Assembly: GCA_030429495.1 (NCBI GenBank)
Contig: JAUIFH010000008.1
Coordinates: forward strand, 62,001 to 126,000
Source: Alphaproteobacteria bacterium
Lineage (GTDB): Bacteria; Pseudomonadota; Alphaproteobacteria; Rhodobacterales; Rhodobacteraceae
Direction of reading: 5' to 3'
DNA length: 64,000 bases
Each line of letters starts with the position of its first letter. Position 1 is the first letter of the stretch. The notes beneath the pieces were generated by a model. That model saw only the letters and a program-made list of their open reading frames with translations. It searched no databases and had not been told where the DNA came from. A program made the translations under genes and the position numbers. Shown here piece after piece: positions 1 through 8,780 of this stretch.

Positions 1-1
1 T

Positions 2-811
2 CTCGGCACCGGGCTTCCGGCGGTTCAGGCGGCCTTCATCCGCTTTCTCTACGGCATCATCTTCCTAGCCCCGACGCTGATACCGGCGCTGCGGCGCGGG
101 CTGGACGCGCAGGTCTGGCGGCTCGGCCTCGCCCGCGGGGGGCTACATGTGGTGGCCGTCACCCTGTGGTTCTTCGCGATGGCCCGCATCCCGGTGGCCG
201 AGGTCACGGCAATCGGCTACCTGAACCCGATCGTGGTGACGGTGGGGGCCGCGCTGTTTCTTGGCGAACGGCTTGCTGCGCGGCGCATGATCGCAATCGG
301 TGTGGCAATCCTTGGCGCGCTGGTTGTGCTTCGGCCCGGGTTGAGGGAGATCGCACCGGGCCATTTCGCTCAGCTTGGCGCGGCGGTGTCGTTCGGGCTG
401 TCCTACATTCTCGCCAAGCGGCTGTCGGCGATGGCGTCGCCCGGGACGGTCGTGGCACTTCTCTCGCTGATGGTCACGATTGGGCTTGCGCCTTTCGCAT
501 TGGCGGTGTGGGTGACACCCGGCTGGGATCAGCTTGGCTGGCTTGCGCTTGTCGCGGCTTTCGCGACGATCGGCCATTACACCATGGCGCGCGCCTTTGC
601 GGCCGCGCCGCTGACGGTGACGCAGCCGGTGACGTTCCTGCAACTGGTCTGGGCGACACTTCTCGGCTGGGCAGTATTCGGCGAGGCGGTTGATCCCTAC
701 GTCCTCGCCGGAGGCGGGATCATTATCGCGGCGATCAGCTACATGACCTGGCGCGAGGCGCAGATCGCGCGGCGTGCGGTAACTCCGCCACCGGTCGCGG
801 CAAAGTTCTGA
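2..811 (+). CDS. DMT-superfamily (EamA) transporter, 5'-truncated by window edge
   Basis: Inner-membrane drug/metabolite transporter of the EamA type; substrate unknown. The reading frame is open from base 2 and ends at TGA 809-811, so the N-terminus lies outside the window. An in-frame ATG at 149 is internal, because the upstream codons still read as EamA sequence (for example LPAVQAAFIRFLYG). The visible part has alternating hydrophobic helices and the usual pattern in which a GER motif ends a helix and is followed by a Gly/Val/Leu-rich helix ending in LRPG. The second EamA half ends with FGEAVDPYVLAGGGIII. The protein finishes in a short basic tail. No partner gene is visible, and the substrate cannot be inferred. 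Confidence 0.85.
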   Translation, partial: LGTGLPAVQAAFIRFLYGIIFLAPTLIPALRRGLDAQVWRLGLARGGLHVVAVTLWFFAMARIPVAEVTAIGYLNPIVVTVGAALFLGERLAARRMIAIGVAILGALVVLRPGLREIAPGHFAQLGAAVSFGLSYILAKRLSAMASPGTVVALLSLMVTIGLAPFALAVWVTPGWDQLGWLALVAAFATIGHYTMARAFAAAPLTVTQPVTFLQLVWATLLGWAVFGEAVDPYVLAGGGIIIAAISYMTWREAQIARRAVTPPPVAAKF

Positions 812-820
812 CGGTCGGGG

Positions 821-1495
821 TCAGGGCAAGTCGACCTCACGCGCCCAGTCCCGCCTAAGCCGGTCGGCCCGCCCCTTGAAATGCGCCCCCGTTGGCACGC
901 AGTTGTCGATCCGGTCCACGCGGAAGTGCCTGAACGCCTGCCGCAGGTGGCACCATGCCGCCAGCACCAGCGCATCGGTGTAGTAGATAAGCGCCAGGGG
1001 GCGGACCTCGCGCCGCGTCCGCTCTTCCTTCAGATCGCGGTAGTCGAGGAGCAGTTCCGCCTCATCGCGGATTGCCTGCCGGATCAGGCCGGGATCGGCG
1101 GCCGCCGGCGGTACCCGGTTCCAGCCCGAGACATGGAGCGGGACCGTATGGCGCAGGTCGTCCGGCAGGATCGCGGCGATCTTGCCGGCGGCGCGTCCCG
1201 CCGCCCGCTCAAGCGCGGCATCCCCGGTGCGGCGCAGAAGCGCGAGGCCCACGACGATGGCCTCCACCTCGTCCGCGGCGAACATCAGTGGCGGCAGGTC
1301 GTAACCGGGTCGCATGATATAGCCGATCCCGGCCTCTCCCTCGATCGGTACGCGCATCGCCTGTAACGCGGCGATGTCGCGGTAGATCGTGCGCTTGGTC
1401 ACCTCCAGCCGCTCGGCGATGGCCTGCGCGGTCATCGGCCGGTCCGCGGCACGCAGGGTCTGGATGACTTCGAACAGGCGAGTCGAACGTTCCAT
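821..1495 (-). CDS. YafY/WYL-family HTH transcriptional regulator
   Basis: 224-residue DeoR-like winged-helix regulator with a WYL domain. Residues 1-55 form the HTH (LFEVIQTLRAADRPMTAQAI, then LEVTKRTIYRDI as recognition region). The second half carries the WYL-type ligand-binding fold (LLLDYRDLKEERTRREVRPL, then ALVLAAWCHLR and FRVDRI). I chose the ATG at 1493-1495 because the HTH begins immediately after it; the frame stays open further upstream but reads as non-protein-like sequence. It is divergent from the gene at 1580, and a perfect 10-bp inverted repeat lies 19 bp upstream of its start, so it probably controls itself and that neighbour. The effector is unknown. Confidence 0.88.
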   Translation of the reverse strand: MERSTRLFEVIQTLRAADRPMTAQAIAERLEVTKRTIYRDIAALQAMRVPIEGEAGIGYIMRPGYDLPPLMFAADEVEAIVVGLALLRRTGDAALERAAGRAAGKIAAILPDDLRHTVPLHVSGWNRVPPAAADPGLIRQAIRDEAELLLDYRDLKEERTRREVRPLALIYYTDALVLAAWCHLRQAFRHFRVDRIDNCVPTGAHFKGRADRLRRDWAREVDLP

Positions 1496-1513
1496 GCCGG
1501 GACCATAGCATGA

Positions 1514-1537
1514 CTGCTGACACTCAGGTGTCAGCAG
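1514..1537. promoter_or_regulatory. Perfect inverted repeat, probable operator of the WYL regulator
   Basis: Two 10-base arms, CTGCTGACAC (1514-1523) and GTGTCAGCAG (1528-1537), separated by TCAG. The site lies in the 84-bp gap between the divergent WYL regulator and the gene at 1580. That a repeat of this sort in the shared control region is the regulator's own operator is inference from position and symmetry. Confidence 0.65.
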
Positions 1538-1579
1538 GGGTTCGCTAGCTTCCGACGGGTTACAGCAACGGAGACGACG

Positions 1580-2029
1580 ATGACCATCCTTCACGACGGA
1601 TTCGATACAAGGCCCATCACGATGCAGCCGATGTGGCAGATCGCGTTCCAGGCGCCAAGCGCGGATGTGGACAGGATATTCGGCGCAATCGTCGAGATCA
1701 CACCACTCACGCACGGCAAGACCGACCGGAACGGATACCGTGCCGCTTCGGGGTGGGAGTACTATCGGCCACGGGAAGGCACGCCGACCGGCGCGGAGGA
1801 CCAGATCCGCCATCGGCCGGGCGTTGAGGAGATGCGGTTCTTCCTGCCGCGCGACACGCGCATTCTGAACGCGGTCGTCGAGGCGATCTACGAAACGCAC
1901 AGCTACTACGAACCCGTGATCACCGTGACCGAGGTCCTCAGGAGCGAGTGCAAGGGTCTTGACGACGGCGGCAACCCGCATCGGTGGTGGAACAAGAAGG
2001 GCGACTGGAAAAGGGTGGGCGCAGGATGA
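1580..2029 (+). CDS. Stand-alone NIF3/CutA-like domain protein
   Basis: 149-residue soluble protein. Residues about 15-125 resemble the inserted CutA-like domain of NIF3/YqfO proteins: a strand-rich start (MWQIAFQAPSADVDRIFGAI), a central region with YRPREGTP, and the ending VEEMRFFLPRDTRILNAVVE followed by AIYETHSYYEP, which matches the family's AHPYEEP-type helix-turn. The flanking NIF3 metal-binding halves are absent, so this is not a full NIF3 protein. GGAG precedes the ATG by about six bases. It is divergent from the WYL regulator and probably under its control. The biochemical function is unknown; small-molecule or metal binding is the family-level guess. Confidence 0.65.
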   Translation: MTILHDGFDTRPITMQPMWQIAFQAPSADVDRIFGAIVEITPLTHGKTDRNGYRAASGWEYYRPREGTPTGAEDQIRHRPGVEEMRFFLPRDTRILNAVVEAIYETHSYYEPVITVTEVLRSECKGLDDGGNPHRWWNKKGDWKRVGAG

Positions 2030-2127
2030 ACGGGACTGGTCGCGCCGCGGACCCCACTCAGGGCATCGCCGGTTGCGCGCCCGGTAGGGTCGGGTAGAAA
2101 CGGGGTGTCTGATCAAAGGAGACCGCG

Positions 2128-2586
2128 ATGAGCCAGGACGACCCGTGCCAAACTGGCGGCTGCCGCTGCGGAAATGTCCGTTTCCGGGTCGATACGCCGC
2201 CGCTGATCACTATGGCCTGCCACTGCCGGGGCTGCCAGCGCATGACGGCCAGCGCGTTCTCGCTCAGTTCCCTCCATCACGCTGTGGCCTTCACGATCAC
2301 GGCGGGCGAGCCCGTGATCGGCGGGTTGCGGGGCGAGGACGTGCGGCACTACTTCTGCCCCGACTGCATGAGCTGGCTTTTCACAAGGCCGGTGGCCCTT
2401 CCGGATTTCGTCAATGTCCGGGCCACCATGATGGATGACTGTACCGGCTATGCGCCGTTCATAGAGACCCAGACGGAGGAAAAGCTGCCCTGGGCCGTCA
2501 CCGGAGCAAAGCACAGCTTCCCGCGCTTCCCGGCCATGGACGATTTTCCGGCGTTGATCGCCGACTATGCCGGCGACAGCCGGTAG
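2128..2586 (+). CDS. GFA-family (CENP-V/Mss4-fold) zinc protein
   Basis: 152 residues in the family named after glutathione-dependent formaldehyde-activating enzyme. The zinc ligands are visible as GGCRCG (about residues 10-15), CHCRGCQ (about 31-37) and [10 protein letters not shown] (about 74-83), the standard GFA layout. Members are often annotated as formaldehyde-glutathione adduct enzymes, but many have no demonstrated activity and nothing nearby indicates C1 metabolism, so I assign only the family. A clear AAAGGAG ribosome-binding site precedes the ATG. It converges on choV with a gap of three bases and no visible terminator between them. Confidence 0.9.
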   Translation: MSQDDPCQTGGCRCGNVRFRVDTPPLITMACHCRGCQRMTASAFSLSSLHHAVAFTITAGEPVIGGLRGEDVRHYFCPDCMSWLFTRPVALPDFVNVRATMMDDCTGYAPFIETQTEEKLPWAVTGAKHSFPRFPAMDDFPALIADYAGDSR

Positions 2587-2589
2587 GCG

Positions 2590-3618
2590 TCAGCCTCTCG
2601 GGTCGAGAAGCCGCCCGATCACGCTTTCCCTTGTGATCCGGCCAAGCGTCTTCCCGCCATCGGTGACGGCAAGGGCGGGAACCTCCCGCAGCTTCTCCAT
2701 CACCTCACGGACCGGCGCTTCGGGGTGGACGTCGGGCGCGTTCGGCGCGCGCGTGGTACCGGGCTGCATGATGTCGGAAGCACGCAGAACGCCAAGCGGG
2801 TTCATATGCGCCACGAAATCGGCGACATAGTCCGACGCCGGGTTTGCAATGATCTCGCGCGCGGTGCCGCACTGGACGATGCGGCCGCCCTCCATCAACG
2901 CGATCCGGTTGCCGATCTTGAAAGCCTCGTCGAGGTCGTGGCTGACGAAGATGATCGTGCGCTTGAGTTTGTCCTGAAGCTCCAGAAGTTCATCCTGAAG
3001 CCGGGTGCGGATCAGCGGGTCGAGGGCGGAGAACGGCTCGTCCATCAGCAGGATCGGCGCCTCGGTCGCGAAGGCGCGGGCAAGACCGACGCGCTGCTGC
3101 ATCCCGCCCGAAAGCTCCCCGACCTTACGCTCGGCCCAGTCCGAGAGGCCCACGAGCTCAAGCTGCTGATCGACCTTTTCCCGCCGCTCCGCCACCGACT
3201 GTCCGGCGAGTTCGAGGCCAAGGCCGACATTCTCCCGCACCGACCGCCAGGGCAGAAGGCCGAATTGCTGGAAGACCATGGCGACGCATTCCCGGCGTAC
3301 CCGAAGCAGGTCGGGAACCGAGGCGTGGCCGACCTCGCACGACCATCCGTCGTCATGGATCGTGACCTTTCCCCGGCAGACGGGATTGAGCCCGTTGACT
3401 GCCCGCAGGAGCGTCGACTTGCCCGACCCCGAGAGGCCCATCAGGACAAGGATCTCGCCCGTCTCGACCGTCAGCGAGCAATCGTGCACGCCAAGGACCT
3501 GTCCGGTCCGGCGTTGAATCTCGGCCCGGTCGAGGCCTTCGTCCATGAGGGGCAGGGCGGCATCTGGCTTGTCGCCGAAGACGATGTTGACCTTGTCGAA
3601 CTCTACCGCAACCGTCAT
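2590..3618 (-). CDS. choV: Choline/glycine betaine ABC transporter, ATP-binding subunit
   Basis: 342-residue ATPase of the ProV/OpuAA/ChoV type that powers uptake of choline through ChoW. Walker A GLSGSGKST is at residues 61-69; then come the Q-loop region VFQQFGLLPWRSV, signature LSGGMQQRVGLARAF and Walker B ILLMDEPFSALDP. The C-terminus (about 275-340) has CBS-like sequence (REVPALAVTDGGKTLGRITR), here apparently one reduced unit. Family members use CBS domains to sense ionic strength; whether this short version does is not known. The start overlaps the end of choW by four bases (ATGA), so the two are translationally coupled. It is the last gene of choX-choW-choV. Confidence 0.95.
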   Translation of the reverse strand: MTVAVEFDKVNIVFGDKPDAALPLMDEGLDRAEIQRRTGQVLGVHDCSLTVETGEILVLMGLSGSGKSTLLRAVNGLNPVCRGKVTIHDDGWSCEVGHASVPDLLRVRRECVAMVFQQFGLLPWRSVRENVGLGLELAGQSVAERREKVDQQLELVGLSDWAERKVGELSGGMQQRVGLARAFATEAPILLMDEPFSALDPLIRTRLQDELLELQDKLKRTIIFVSHDLDEAFKIGNRIALMEGGRIVQCGTAREIIANPASDYVADFVAHMNPLGVLRASDIMQPGTTRAPNAPDVHPEAPVREVMEKLREVPALAVTDGGKTLGRITRESVIGRLLDPRG

Positions 3619-4451
3619 TTCGCGCCCCCGATCCTGAGTATCCGGTCGAGCATGATCGCGACCACGACGATGATGAACCCGCTCTCGAAGCCGAGTGCGG
3701 TGTTGACGGAGTTCAGCGCCCGGACGACCGGCACGCCAAGCCCGTTCGCACCGACAAGTGCCGCGATGACCACCATCGAAAGCGACAGCATGATGGTCTG
3801 GTTCAGACCGGCCATGATCTGCGGCAGGGCGTAGGGCAGTTCCGCCTTCCAGAGCGTCTGGCGTTTCGTGCCGCCGAACGCGGCCACCGCCTCCAGAAGC
3901 GGCTGCGGGGTCGAGGAGACGCCGAGATGTGTAAGGCGGATCGGCGCCGGCAGGACGAAGATCACGGTCGCGATCAGGCCGGGCACCATGCCGATGCCGA
4001 AGAAGACGATGGCGGGGATCAGGTAGACGAAGGTCGGCAGCGTCTGCATCAGGTCAAGGACCGGCCGCATCCACGCGTAAAGCTTCGGTCTATGCGCGGC
4101 GGCGATGCCGATGGGCACCCCGACCGCCATGCAGACGACGCAGGAGGAAAGAACCAGCGTCAGGCTTTCGGTCGTCTCCTCCCAATAGCCTTGGTTGAGG
4201 ATGAAGAGGAAGCCGAGGAACACCAGAACGCAGGTCTTCCAGCTTTTCTGAAGGAACCAGGCGAGCGCGACGAAGGCGGCGATCACGATGAGCGGATGCG
4301 GCGTTTGCAGCACCCATAGGATGCCGTCGATCAGCCACTCCATCAGTTGCGCGAGTGCGTCGAAAAACGGCGCAGCATTCTCCTTGAGCCAGTCGAAGAT
4401 GTTCTTTGACACCTTTCCGACCGGTATCTTGCTGTCAGTGAGCCATTCCAT
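3615..4451 (-). CDS. choW: Choline/glycine betaine ABC transporter, permease
   Basis: 278-residue inner-membrane permease of the ProW/ChoW family. After an amphipathic N-terminus there are about six hydrophobic helices. The binding-protein-dependent permease domain includes AHRPKLYAWMRPVLDLMQTL and the EAA-type loop EAVAAFGGTKRQTLWKAELP that contacts the ATPase. It sits between choX and choV and overlaps choV by four bases. The gap to choX (127 bp) contains a hairpin but no gene. The order binding protein-permease-ATPase and the adjacent betaine-synthesis genes make choline the likeliest substrate. Confidence 0.95.
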   Translation of the reverse strand: MEWLTDSKIPVGKVSKNIFDWLKENAAPFFDALAQLMEWLIDGILWVLQTPHPLIVIAAFVALAWFLQKSWKTCVLVFLGFLFILNQGYWEETTESLTLVLSSCVVCMAVGVPIGIAAAHRPKLYAWMRPVLDLMQTLPTFVYLIPAIVFFGIGMVPGLIATVIFVLPAPIRLTHLGVSSTPQPLLEAVAAFGGTKRQTLWKAELPYALPQIMAGLNQTIMLSLSMVVIAALVGANGLGVPVVRALNSVNTALGFESGFIIVVVAIMLDRILRIGGAK

Positions 4452-4527
4452 CCCCGTCCCCCTGATATGGCTATGTCAAGGCGGCAAGTCTACCGCGCCG
4501 GCATCTGTTTCTCATGCGGGATATGCC

Positions 4528-4555
4528 CCCTCCCGCGCCACGAAGGGCGGGAGGG
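4528..4555 (-). other. Intercistronic stem-loop between choX and choW
   Basis: Nine-base arms CCCTCCCGC (4528-4536) and GCGGGAGGG (4547-4555) with a 10-base loop. No T-run follows on the minus strand, so it looks more like a message-stabilising or attenuating hairpin that leaves more binding-protein than permease message than like a full terminator. That role is inference. Confidence 0.5.
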
Positions 4556-4578
4556 AAGCCAAGCATCCGCAGCGTGGG

Positions 4579-5517
4579 TCAGTTCAGTGCAGCTGCAACC
4601 GCCGCCATCGCGTCGCCGCCATCCTTCGTGGTCACGCCGTCGAGCCACGGGCCGATCACATCGGTGTGGCCGGCAAGCCAGGCTTTCGCCGCGTCGCCCG
4701 GGTCTTCGCCATCGTTAAGGATCGCGCCCATGATCTCGTTCTCCATCGCGAGCGTGAAGGTGAGATTTTCCAGCAGCTTGCCGGTGTTCGGGCACTCGGC
4801 AACATAGCCCGCACGGGTGTTGGTGTAGACTTCCGCACCGCCGAAGTTCGGGCCGAACACGTCGTCGCCGCCCGAAAGGTAGGTCAGCTCGAAATTGGCA
4901 TTCATAGGATGCGGTTCCCAACCGAGGAACACCACCGGCTCGTTGTCGCCGTCGGCATTGGCCACCTGCGCCAGCATCCCCTGTTCAGAGCTTTCGATCA
5001 CCTCGAACCCTTTCAGCCCGAACTGGTTTGCCGCGATCATGTCGAGGATCAGGCGGTTGCCGTCGTTGCCCGGTTCGATCCCGTAGATCTTGCCATCGAG
5101 CGCGTCCTTGTGTTCGGCGATGTTGCCGAAATCGGTGATGCCCAGGTCGGCGCCGGCCTTGTTGGTCGCGAGCGTGTATTTCGCGCCTTCGAGGTTCTTG
5201 GCCACGGTCTCGACCGTGCCCGCCTCGCGGTAGGGGGCGATATCGGCCTCCATCGTCGGCATCCAGTTGCCGAGGAAGACGTCGATGTCGCCTTCCGCCA
5301 GGCCGGTATAGGTGACTGGCACCGACAGCACCTTCACCTCGGTCTCGTAGCCGAGCGCTTCGAGGATCGTCGCCGTCACCGCGGTTGTCGCGGTGATGTC
5401 GGTCCAGCCCACGTCGGAAAGAACCACATTGTCGCATCCCGCCGCATAGGCCGGCGCTGAAACGGTCAGTGCCACGGTTGCCAGAAGCGCACGGCGCAGG
5501 TTCGTGGAAAGGGTCAT
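4579..5517 (-). CDS. choX: Choline ABC transporter, periplasmic substrate-binding protein
   Basis: 312-residue ChoX/ProX-family binding protein. The start at 5515-5517 gives a normal signal peptide (MTLSTNLRRALLATVALTVS, cleavage after APAYA) and has AGGGAGA upstream; in-frame ATGs further upstream would run through the BetI box and are rejected. The mature part begins CDNVVLSDVGWTDITATTAV, typical of ChoX. The GNWMPTMEADI and FLGWEPHPMN segments carry aromatic residues of the kind that form the quaternary-amine cage. It is the first gene of the choXWV operon and is divergent from betI across two BetI-type boxes, so choline induction through BetI is expected. Confidence 0.95.
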   Translation of the reverse strand: MTLSTNLRRALLATVALTVSAPAYAAGCDNVVLSDVGWTDITATTAVTATILEALGYETEVKVLSVPVTYTGLAEGDIDVFLGNWMPTMEADIAPYREAGTVETVAKNLEGAKYTLATNKAGADLGITDFGNIAEHKDALDGKIYGIEPGNDGNRLILDMIAANQFGLKGFEVIESSEQGMLAQVANADGDNEPVVFLGWEPHPMNANFELTYLSGGDDVFGPNFGGAEVYTNTRAGYVAECPNTGKLLENLTFTLAMENEIMGAILNDGEDPGDAAKAWLAGHTDVIGPWLDGVTTKDGGDAMAAVAAALN

Positions 5518-5536
5518 TCGCTGTCTCCCTGTTTTC

Positions 5537-5556
5537 TTGATTGATGAGTCAATAAA
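5537..5556. promoter_or_regulatory. BetI-type operator, choX-proximal
   Basis: TTGATTGATGAGTCAATAAA, a dyad (TTGATTGA / TCAATAAA, one mismatch) 20 bp upstream of the choX start. A copy differing at one base lies 150 bp away beside betI. This resembles the TTGATTG-type boxes bound by BetI. Assignment to BetI is from similarity and context. Confidence 0.75.
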
Positions 5557-5686
5557 CTTCATTCTTGTTCCGCGACGCAAGCTGAATCTGCGCGGCGCGG
5601 CCGGGTCTCGGCTGGTTTTTGGCCTTGAGCCTAGTGCAAGTAGTTGCAGCGGAAAAGGAACCTTTCCCCATTGCTTTCGATTTTTC

Positions 5687-5706
5687 TTGATTGACGAGTC
5701 AATAAA
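5687..5706. promoter_or_regulatory. BetI-type operator, betI-proximal
   Basis: TTGATTGACGAGTCAATAAA, identical to the choX-proximal copy except for one base and preceded by the same TTTTC. It ends 41 bp before the betI start, where it could overlap the betIBA promoter and allow autorepression relieved by choline. Confidence 0.75.
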
Positions 5707-5747
5707 AGCTCATGTAGCGATGAAGCCTCAGCGGAAAGGGCGGGACG

Positions 5748-6326
5748 ATGCCGAAAGTTGGAATGGAGCCGATTCGCAAGGCGGCGCTGGTCAAGGCAAC
5801 GATCACGGAGATCGGCCGCGTCGGCTCGCTCGACGTGACCGTAAGCCAGATTGCCAAGCGCGCCGGCATGTCCTCGGCGCTGGCGCATCACTACTTCGGA
5901 TCGAAGGAGCAGATATTTCTTGCTGCCATGCGCCATATCCTGACGCTCTACGGTGCGGAGATCCGGGGGGCGCTCGCTGCCGCCGACGGCCCCGGTGCGC
6001 GGGTCGAGGCGATCGTGCGGGCAAGTTTCGCCTCGGGCAGCTTCCGGCGTGAGGTGATCGGCGCATGGCTCAACTTCTACGTCCTTGCCCAGACCCTGCC
6101 GGAGGCGATGCGGCTTCTCGGCATCTATCAGGGGCGGCTGCATTCCAACCTCGTTCATGCGCTAAGGCCAATGATCGGTGACCGGGCCGAGCAGCTGGCG
6201 CGGGGCCTTGGTGCGATGATCGACGGCGTTTATCTGCGCGAAGTGCTGAAGGGCGGAACACCGGACGGCGCCGCCGCCGCCGCCATGGTTCTTGACTATC
6301 TCGACCGGGAACTGGAGGGGGCATGA
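5748..6326 (+). CDS. betI: TetR-family repressor of choline-to-betaine genes
   Basis: 192-residue BetI. Residues about 8-55 form the TetR HTH ([20 protein letters not shown], then [20 protein letters not shown], the BetI-typical recognition helix). The C-terminal domain has the family's [19 protein letters not shown] and [18 protein letters not shown] segments. BetI represses bet and cho genes in the absence of choline. Its TGA overlaps the betB ATG (ATGA), giving translational coupling in betI-betB-dehydratase-betA. Two matching boxes flank the divergent promoter region upstream. Confidence 0.95.
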   Translation: MPKVGMEPIRKAALVKATITEIGRVGSLDVTVSQIAKRAGMSSALAHHYFGSKEQIFLAAMRHILTLYGAEIRGALAAADGPGARVEAIVRASFASGSFRREVIGAWLNFYVLAQTLPEAMRLLGIYQGRLHSNLVHALRPMIGDRAEQLARGLGAMIDGVYLREVLKGGTPDGAAAAAMVLDYLDRELEGA

Positions 6327-7777
6327 GGGCGCAACCAGCCGCAAGCCATTTCGTCGATGGCGCCTATCTGGAAGATACCGCCGGCGCGCCGATCGACGTC
6401 GTCTACCCTGCGACCGGCGAGGTGATCGCACGCCTGCACGAGGCGACACCGGCGGTGATCGAACGCGCCCTCGCCTCTGCCCGCGACGCGCAGCGTGAAT
6501 GGGCCGCGCGGATGCCGGTGGAGCGGGCGCGCATCCTGCGCCGCGCTTCGGATATCATGCGCGAACGCAACCGTGCGCTTTCCGAACTGGAGACACTTGA
6601 TACCGGTAAACCCTTGCAGGAAACGCTGGTGGCCGACGCGACATCGGGGGCCGATGCGCTGGAATACTTCGCGGGCCTTGCGCCGACCGTGACCGGAGAG
6701 ACGATCCCGCTCGGCCGCGATTTCGTCTACACGATCCGGGAGCCGCTGGGCGTCTGCGTCGGCATCGGGGCATGGAACTATCCGACCCAGATCGCCTGCT
6801 GGAAAGGCGCGCCGGCGCTGGCGCTGGGCAATGCGATGATCTTCAAGCCGTCTGAAGTCACGCCGCTATCCGCTTTGAAAGTAGCGGAAATTCTGATTGA
6901 GGCCGGCTTGCCCGCGGGGCTTTTCAACGTCGTGCAGGGACGCGGCGCGGTGGGCGGTGCGCTGATTTCGGACCCGCGCGTCGCCAAGGTTTCCCTCACC
7001 GGTTCGGTCGAGACCGGCAAGAAGGTCTATGCGACCGCCGCCGCCGGCATGCGTCATGTCACGATGGAACTCGGCGGTAAATCGCCGCTGATCGTTTTCG
7101 ACGACGCGGATATCGAGGATGCTGTCGGCGGCGCGATCCTCGGGAACTTCTATTCCTCGGGTCAGGTCTGTTCCAACGGCACCCGCGTCTTCGTGCAGAA
7201 GGGGATCAAGGAGCGTTTCCTCGCCCGGCTGAAGGAACGCACACAGGCGGTGCGCATGGGCGACCCGCTGGACGAGACAATCCAGATGGGGCCGCTCGTG
7301 TCGGAAGCGCAATTGGAGAAGGTCCTGCATTACGTCGAGACGGGCCGGAAAGAGGGCGCGCGGCTGGTCACGGGCGGCGGGCGCGGGACGGGAAATGCGG
7401 GCTTCTACCTTGAACCCACCGTCTTCGCCGACGTGACCGATGACATGACCATTGCGCGCGAGGAGATTTTCGGGCCGGTGATGGCGGTCCTTGATTTCGA
7501 GGGCGAGGAGGAGGTTGTAACCCGAGCGAATGAAACGGAATTCGGATTGTCGGCTGGGGTGTTTACCCGCGATCTGACGCGTGCGCACAGGGTGATTTCA
7601 CGGCTGGAGGCCGGGTCGTGCTGGATCAACGCCTACAACCTCGCCCCGGTTGAGGCCCCCTTCGGCGGCGTCAAGCTGTCGGGCGTGGGCCGGGAGAACT
7701 CCAAGGCAGCCATCGAGCACTACAGCCAGGTCAAGAGCGTCTATGTCGGCATGGGTCCGGTCGAGGCGCCGTATTGA
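6323..7777 (+). CDS. betB: Betaine-aldehyde dehydrogenase
   Basis: 484-residue NAD(P)-dependent aldehyde dehydrogenase that oxidises betaine aldehyde to glycine betaine. The cofactor region includes [20 protein letters not shown] and [16 protein letters not shown]. The general base is Glu249 in MELGGKSP, and the catalytic Cys is Cys283 in [11 protein letters not shown]. Length is normal for BetB. Its start overlaps betI by four bases. It lies between the regulator and, after one extra gene, betA, so the assignment rests on both sequence and context. Confidence 0.95.
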   Translation: MRAQPAASHFVDGAYLEDTAGAPIDVVYPATGEVIARLHEATPAVIERALASARDAQREWAARMPVERARILRRASDIMRERNRALSELETLDTGKPLQETLVADATSGADALEYFAGLAPTVTGETIPLGRDFVYTIREPLGVCVGIGAWNYPTQIACWKGAPALALGNAMIFKPSEVTPLSALKVAEILIEAGLPAGLFNVVQGRGAVGGALISDPRVAKVSLTGSVETGKKVYATAAAGMRHVTMELGGKSPLIVFDDADIEDAVGGAILGNFYSSGQVCSNGTRVFVQKGIKERFLARLKERTQAVRMGDPLDETIQMGPLVSEAQLEKVLHYVETGRKEGARLVTGGGRGTGNAGFYLEPTVFADVTDDMTIAREEIFGPVMAVLDFEGEEEVVTRANETEFGLSAGVFTRDLTRAHRVISRLEAGSCWINAYNLAPVEAPFGGVKLSGVGRENSKAAIEHYSQVKSVYVGMGPVEAPY

Positions 7778-7787
7778 GGGCGATGCG

Positions 7788-8780
7788 ATGATCCCGAATG
7801 CCGAAGAGCTTGCAAAGGCCTATGCCGTCACCCGGACGGCGACGCAACGCACGCCGCTGCTGGAGTCGGATGCGTTGGCGACGGCGTCGGGTGCGGCGCG
7901 GGTCTTCATCAAGGCCGAAAGCCTTCAGCACGCCGGGTCGTTCAAGATCCGTGGCGCCTACTGGCGGCTGACGCGGCTGTCGGAGGAGGAGCGCGGCAGG
8001 GGTGTGGTGGCCTATTCCTCGGGGAACTTCGCACAAGGTCTGGCGGCTGCGGGGCGGGCGCAGGGCGTGCCGGTCACGATCGTCATGCCGGTGGACGCCC
8101 CCGAAACCAAGCGCCGCGCGACCGAGGGTTACGGCGCACGCGTCGTCCTATCCGATCACGGTGCCCGCCCGCGAGAGGAGGCAGCGTCAGAGTTGGCGCA
8201 GGAGATCGCCGCACGGGACGGGCTTGTCCTGCTGCACCCGTTCGACGATCCGGCCATCGTCGCCGGGCAGGCGGGTGCCGGGCTTGAGACGCTGGAACAA
8301 CTTGCAGACAGGGGCGCGGCGGCCGAACTGGTGCTTTGCCCTGTCGGCGGCGGCGGGCTGATCGGCGGTGTGTCGCTGGCTTTCCACCACGCCCACCCGC
8401 GAACCCGGATCATCGCGGTGGAGCCTGAGGGCTATGACAGCATGGGTGCGTCCCTTGCCGGTGGGGAAGCGCGCCGGGTGACCGGCAGCCGCCCGACGAT
8501 CTGCGATGCGCTACAGGCGACGCAACCCGGCGCTGCCCCGTTCGATGCGGCCCGGACAGCCGGCGTCGTCGGGATTACGGTCACCGATGCGGCCGTCCGC
8601 CGCGCGCTGCGTTTCGCGTTCGAGAAACTGAAGCTCGTCCTCGAACCTTCCGGTGCGATCGCGCTGGCCGCACTTCTGGAACGTGGGGTCGATCCGGCGG
8701 GCAAGGTCGTTGTCGTTTTCGTCACCGGCGGCAACATCGCACCCGAAACCTTCATGAACTACCTAGCGGAGACTGCCTGA
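7788..8780 (+). CDS. Threonine/serine dehydratase-like PLP enzyme in the bet operon
   Basis: 330-residue fold-type II PLP enzyme of the serine/threonine dehydratase (ammonia-lyase) group. The PLP lysine lies in [11 protein letters not shown], the substrate loop is SSGNFAQG, and the phosphate-binding loop is [12 protein letters not shown]. There is no C-terminal ACT domain, so it matches catabolic or racemase-like members rather than the feedback-inhibited biosynthetic IlvA. The start at 7788 lies 10 bp after betB, and its TGA overlaps the betA ATG by one base, so it is firmly inside the operon. It is not part of the classical choline pathway. It might act on serine, threonine or a related 3-hydroxy amino acid. 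Confidence 0.85.
   Translation: MIPNAEELAKAYAVTRTATQRTPLLESDALATASGAARVFIKAESLQHAGSFKIRGAYWRLTRLSEEERGRGVVAYSSGNFAQGLAAAGRAQGVPVTIVMPVDAPETKRRATEGYGARVVLSDHGARPREEAASELAQEIAARDGLVLLHPFDDPAIVAGQAGAGLETLEQLADRGAAAELVLCPVGGGGLIGGVSLAFHHAHPRTRIIAVEPEGYDSMGASLAGGEARRVTGSRPTICDALQATQPGAAPFDAARTAGVVGITVTDAAVRRALRFAFEKLKLVLEPSGAIALAALLERGVDPAGKVVVVFVTGGNIAPETFMNYLAETA

Noticed and set aside
821-2116. Extended minus-strand frame fused to the WYL regulator
   Set aside because: The upstream half is antisense to the NIF3-like gene and has no conserved sequence; the HTH begins at the ATG ending at 1495.
2725-5460. Long plus-strand frames opposite the choline transporter genes
   Set aside because: They are shadow frames of high-GC coding DNA: the minus strand encodes intact ABC transporter motifs.
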